A stretch of DNA of 7,256 nucleotides, taken from JBGPLH01 sp041486365 [NCBI: Thermodesulfobacteriota bacterium] (lineage in GTDB: Bacteria; JAUYMQ01). The notes beneath the pieces are model-generated. The model was given only the letters and a program-made list of their open reading frames with translations. It made no database searches and was not told where the DNA came from. This document shows, in pieces, positions 6,051 through 7,256 of this stretch. The DNA is taken from contig JBGPLH010000171.1 in NCBI GenBank assembly GCA_041486365.1, forward strand, positions 1 through 7,256. Reading direction: 5' to 3'. Numbering within the stretch: the first letter of the stretch is position 1; each line of letters starts with the position of its first letter. Position numbers and translations under genes: made by a program.

Positions 6051-6554
6051 ATGGCACGCATGAGAAGGGGAGTCGGGTACTGCGAGAACTCGCAGTGCGA
6101 AGACTATGTGAAGGGCGTGTTCCTGCTGAACCACGGGGACACGTTCTACTGTCCGCGCTGCCGCCAGCTCGGCAAGATCGAGAACGAGCGTGGGTTCTAC
6201 ACCGGCTACTCCGACATCTTCAAGGAAGTCCGCGTCGAGTACAACTTCGATCCCATCAACAACCTGTACCGCGAGATCGCGATCGTCCGCGACGAGAGCC
6301 TCTGGGGCCGGAACAACGTCTACACGCTCCAGTCACCGCTCATCAAGACCGAGAAGCGGGCGCTCAAGGTCGCCGAGGCCATCCTGGCCAACCTGAACCG
6401 CTACCGCGGCCTCATGGACGGCGACGACATCCCGCGCACGACCGAGATCATCCTCTCGTTCGACGATTCCTACGACGAGTTCGAGCGCAAGCTCCGCAAG
6501 CTCTCGGAGGAATGGGAGGCGAGCGGACTTCGCGAGACAACGCGGCTTTCTTGA
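6051..6554 (+). CDS. Conserved-looking hypothetical protein with N-terminal zinc ribbon
   Basis: A 167-residue soluble protein that I cannot assign to a characterised function. Cysteines C11, C16, C34 and C37 form CX4C-X17-CX2C, a treble-clef or zinc-ribbon type metal site near the N-terminus (YCENSQCEDY, then YCPRC). The rest (about 45-167) mixes charged and aromatic residues with no membrane segment or signal peptide; residues 115-135 look like a basic helix (KTEKRALKVAEAILANL) and the C-terminal 25 residues like an acidic/basic helix around ERKLRKLSEEWE. The ATG at 6051 has AGAAAGG (6035-6041) nine bases upstream; an in-frame ATG at 6060 is possible but would leave the SD far away. Codon use is typical of a real high-GC gene (strong third-position G/C), unlike the preceding region. 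It appears monocistronic: a structured leader precedes it and an intrinsic terminator follows. The zinc ribbon could contact nucleic acid or protein; nothing in the sequence decides which. Confidence 0.85.
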   Translation: MARMRRGVGYCENSQCEDYVKGVFLLNHGDTFYCPRCRQLGKIENERGFYTGYSDIFKEVRVEYNFDPINNLYREIAIVRDESLWGRNNVYTLQSPLIKTEKRALKVAEAILANLNRYRGLMDGDDIPRTTEIILSFDDSYDEFERKLRKLSEEWEASGLRETTRLS

Positions 6555-6630
6555 CGCTTTCCGCGCGAAGACGGGCGGCGACGGGGGATCCTCCGGACCC
6601 CCCGCCCCTCCCGTCCTCCGCCCTGCGAAG

Positions 6631-6661
6631 ATCCCCGGGCCCTCCAGCCCGGGGATTTTCT
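6631..6661 (+). terminator. Intrinsic (rho-independent) terminator after the zinc-ribbon gene
   Basis: A perfect 10-bp stem, ATCCCCGGGC (6631-6640) with GCCCGGGGAT (6647-6656), and a 6-nt loop is followed directly by TTTCT, so the right arm runs into a T-rich tail. It lies 76 bp past the stop at 6554 and about 70 bp before the ArsA-like start. It therefore separates the two transcription units. Confidence 0.85.
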
Positions 6662-6732
6662 ATGGGGCCCATTCGGGATAGGATCCGTTGGGGAGGGCGA
6701 GGCTCCTGCTGAGCCAGGAAACGCGGACACGC

Positions 6733-7256
6733 ATGAATCACCGAAGGCTTCTCATCTTCACGGGCAAGGGCGGCTGCGGCCGGAGCGCCCTGGCCGCCGC
6801 CATGGCCATGGACGCCGCCCGGGCGGGACGCCGCGTCCTCCTGGCCGAGGCGGGCGTGCGTCCCGATCACCCGGGGCGCCTCCATGCTTTCTTCGGCGCG
6901 TCCCCGCTCTCGGCCGAACCTCTCCGGCTCTCGGAGCGCCTCTGGGGCGTGCGGATCGACGCGGAGGCGGCCCTGCGCGAGTACGTGCTCCGGCGGGTGC
7001 GCTTCCGGTCCCTCTACCGCGCGGCGTTTGAGCGCCGCAGCGTGCGCACCACGATCGCCTTTTTTCCCGGACTCAAGGAATTGATGGTCCTCTGGCGCCT
7101 GCGGGATCTGGAGCAGGCGCGCGAAGGTCGCCGCTTTCGCCACGACCTCCTGATCTTCGACGCGCCTTCCACGGGGTTCATCCTCTTCATGCTCCAGCTC
7201 CCGCAGGTGGTCGTGCAGGTGCTCCGCAGCGGCTTCTTCGCCCGCGACGCGGCCGA
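6733..7256 (+). CDS. ArsA/GET3-family (anion-transporting-type) ATPase, N-terminal part, with altered P-loop
   Basis: The first 174 residues of an ArsA/GET3-like P-loop ATPase; the gene continues beyond the window. Family members hydrolyse ATP as dimers, in arsenite export or tail-anchored protein delivery; many bacterial copies have unknown roles. The start RLLIFTGKGGCGRS (5-18) matches the deviant Walker A of this family. The intermonomer signature lysine K12 is present, but the P-loop lysine is arginine (R17). The segment LKELMVLWRLRDLE (114-127) and the switch-I-like DAPSTG (143-148) are as in bacterial ArsA homologues, but the usual histidine after TG is phenylalanine (F149). The residues after the second strand, LLAEAGV, also depart from the usual pattern. 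These changes suggest weak or absent ATPase activity, perhaps as a partner of an intact paralogue. The ATG at 6733 has only a distant AGGAA (6716-6720), twelve bases away, next to a short GGCTC/GAGCC hairpin (6701-6715). The terminator upstream means it has its own promoter; a weak TAGGAT (6679-6684) is the best -10 candidate. Confidence 0.85.
   Translation, partial: MNHRRLLIFTGKGGCGRSALAAAMAMDAARAGRRVLLAEAGVRPDHPGRLHAFFGASPLSAEPLRLSERLWGVRIDAEAALREYVLRRVRFRSLYRAAFERRSVRTTIAFFPGLKELMVLWRLRDLEQAREGRRFRHDLLIFDAPSTGFILFMLQLPQVVVQVLRSGFFARDAA

Noticed and set aside
5616-6134. 172-residue minus-strand frame (and a 125-residue frame at 5684-6061) across the gene-free region
   Set aside because: No ribosome-binding site, no recognisable domain and mixed base composition; it also overlaps the start of the zinc-ribbon gene. 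A decayed gene cannot be excluded, but nothing supports a call.

Overview
The window is about two-thirds G+C and gene-dense, with long antisense shadow ORFs typical of high-GC DNA. It looks like a chromosomal segment of a free-living, quinone-using, high-GC bacterium. The gene set (UbiB-type kinase, CDF zinc exporter, geranylgeranyl-reductase-like flavoprotein, prenol-kinase/DUF92 fusion, ArsA-type ATPase) would fit Acidobacteriota, Myxococcota, Eisenbacteria or a similar soil or sediment lineage. There is no rRNA or other taxonomic marker, so the phylum is a guess. I see no phage, IS, tRNA, rRNA or CRISPR features.

Layout. Positions 1-1411 (-) hold most of an ABC1/UbiB/ADCK-family atypical kinase whose C-terminus lies outside the window. 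It diverges across about 100 bp, containing a 10-bp perfect palindrome and a candidate promoter, from a CDF cation exporter at 1510-2478 (+). That exporter converges with 2534-4003 (-), a membrane protein joining a phytol/dolichol-kinase-like half (VTE5 type) to a DUF92 half (VTE6, phytyl-phosphate-kinase type). A 254-bp intergenic region separates the fusion from the divergent 4258-5442 (+), a geranylgeranyl-reductase-family flavoprotein. Positions 5443-6050 form a roughly 600-bp gap with no convincing gene, a dip in G+C to about 50-57% and several inverted repeats. Then come a small zinc-ribbon protein of unknown function (6051-6554, +), a clear intrinsic terminator (6631-6661) and the N-terminal part of an ArsA/GET3-like ATPase (6733 to the window end, +) whose P-loop lysine is replaced by arginine.

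How the genes may work together. The most coherent theme is polyprenyl metabolism. The fusion would convert a free prenol to prenyl phosphate and then prenyl diphosphate. The neighbouring flavoprotein would reduce double bonds of a prenyl chain, either geranylgeranyl to phytyl or a menaquinone side chain as in mycobacterial MenJ. The nearby UbiB-type kinase belongs to a family that supports quinone and isoprenoid-lipid handling. Together they suggest a prenol salvage/reduction locus in an organism with no visible photosynthesis genes here. This is inferred from family membership and gene order, not shown directly. The CDF exporter, zinc-ribbon protein and ArsA-like ATPase have no evident link to that theme.
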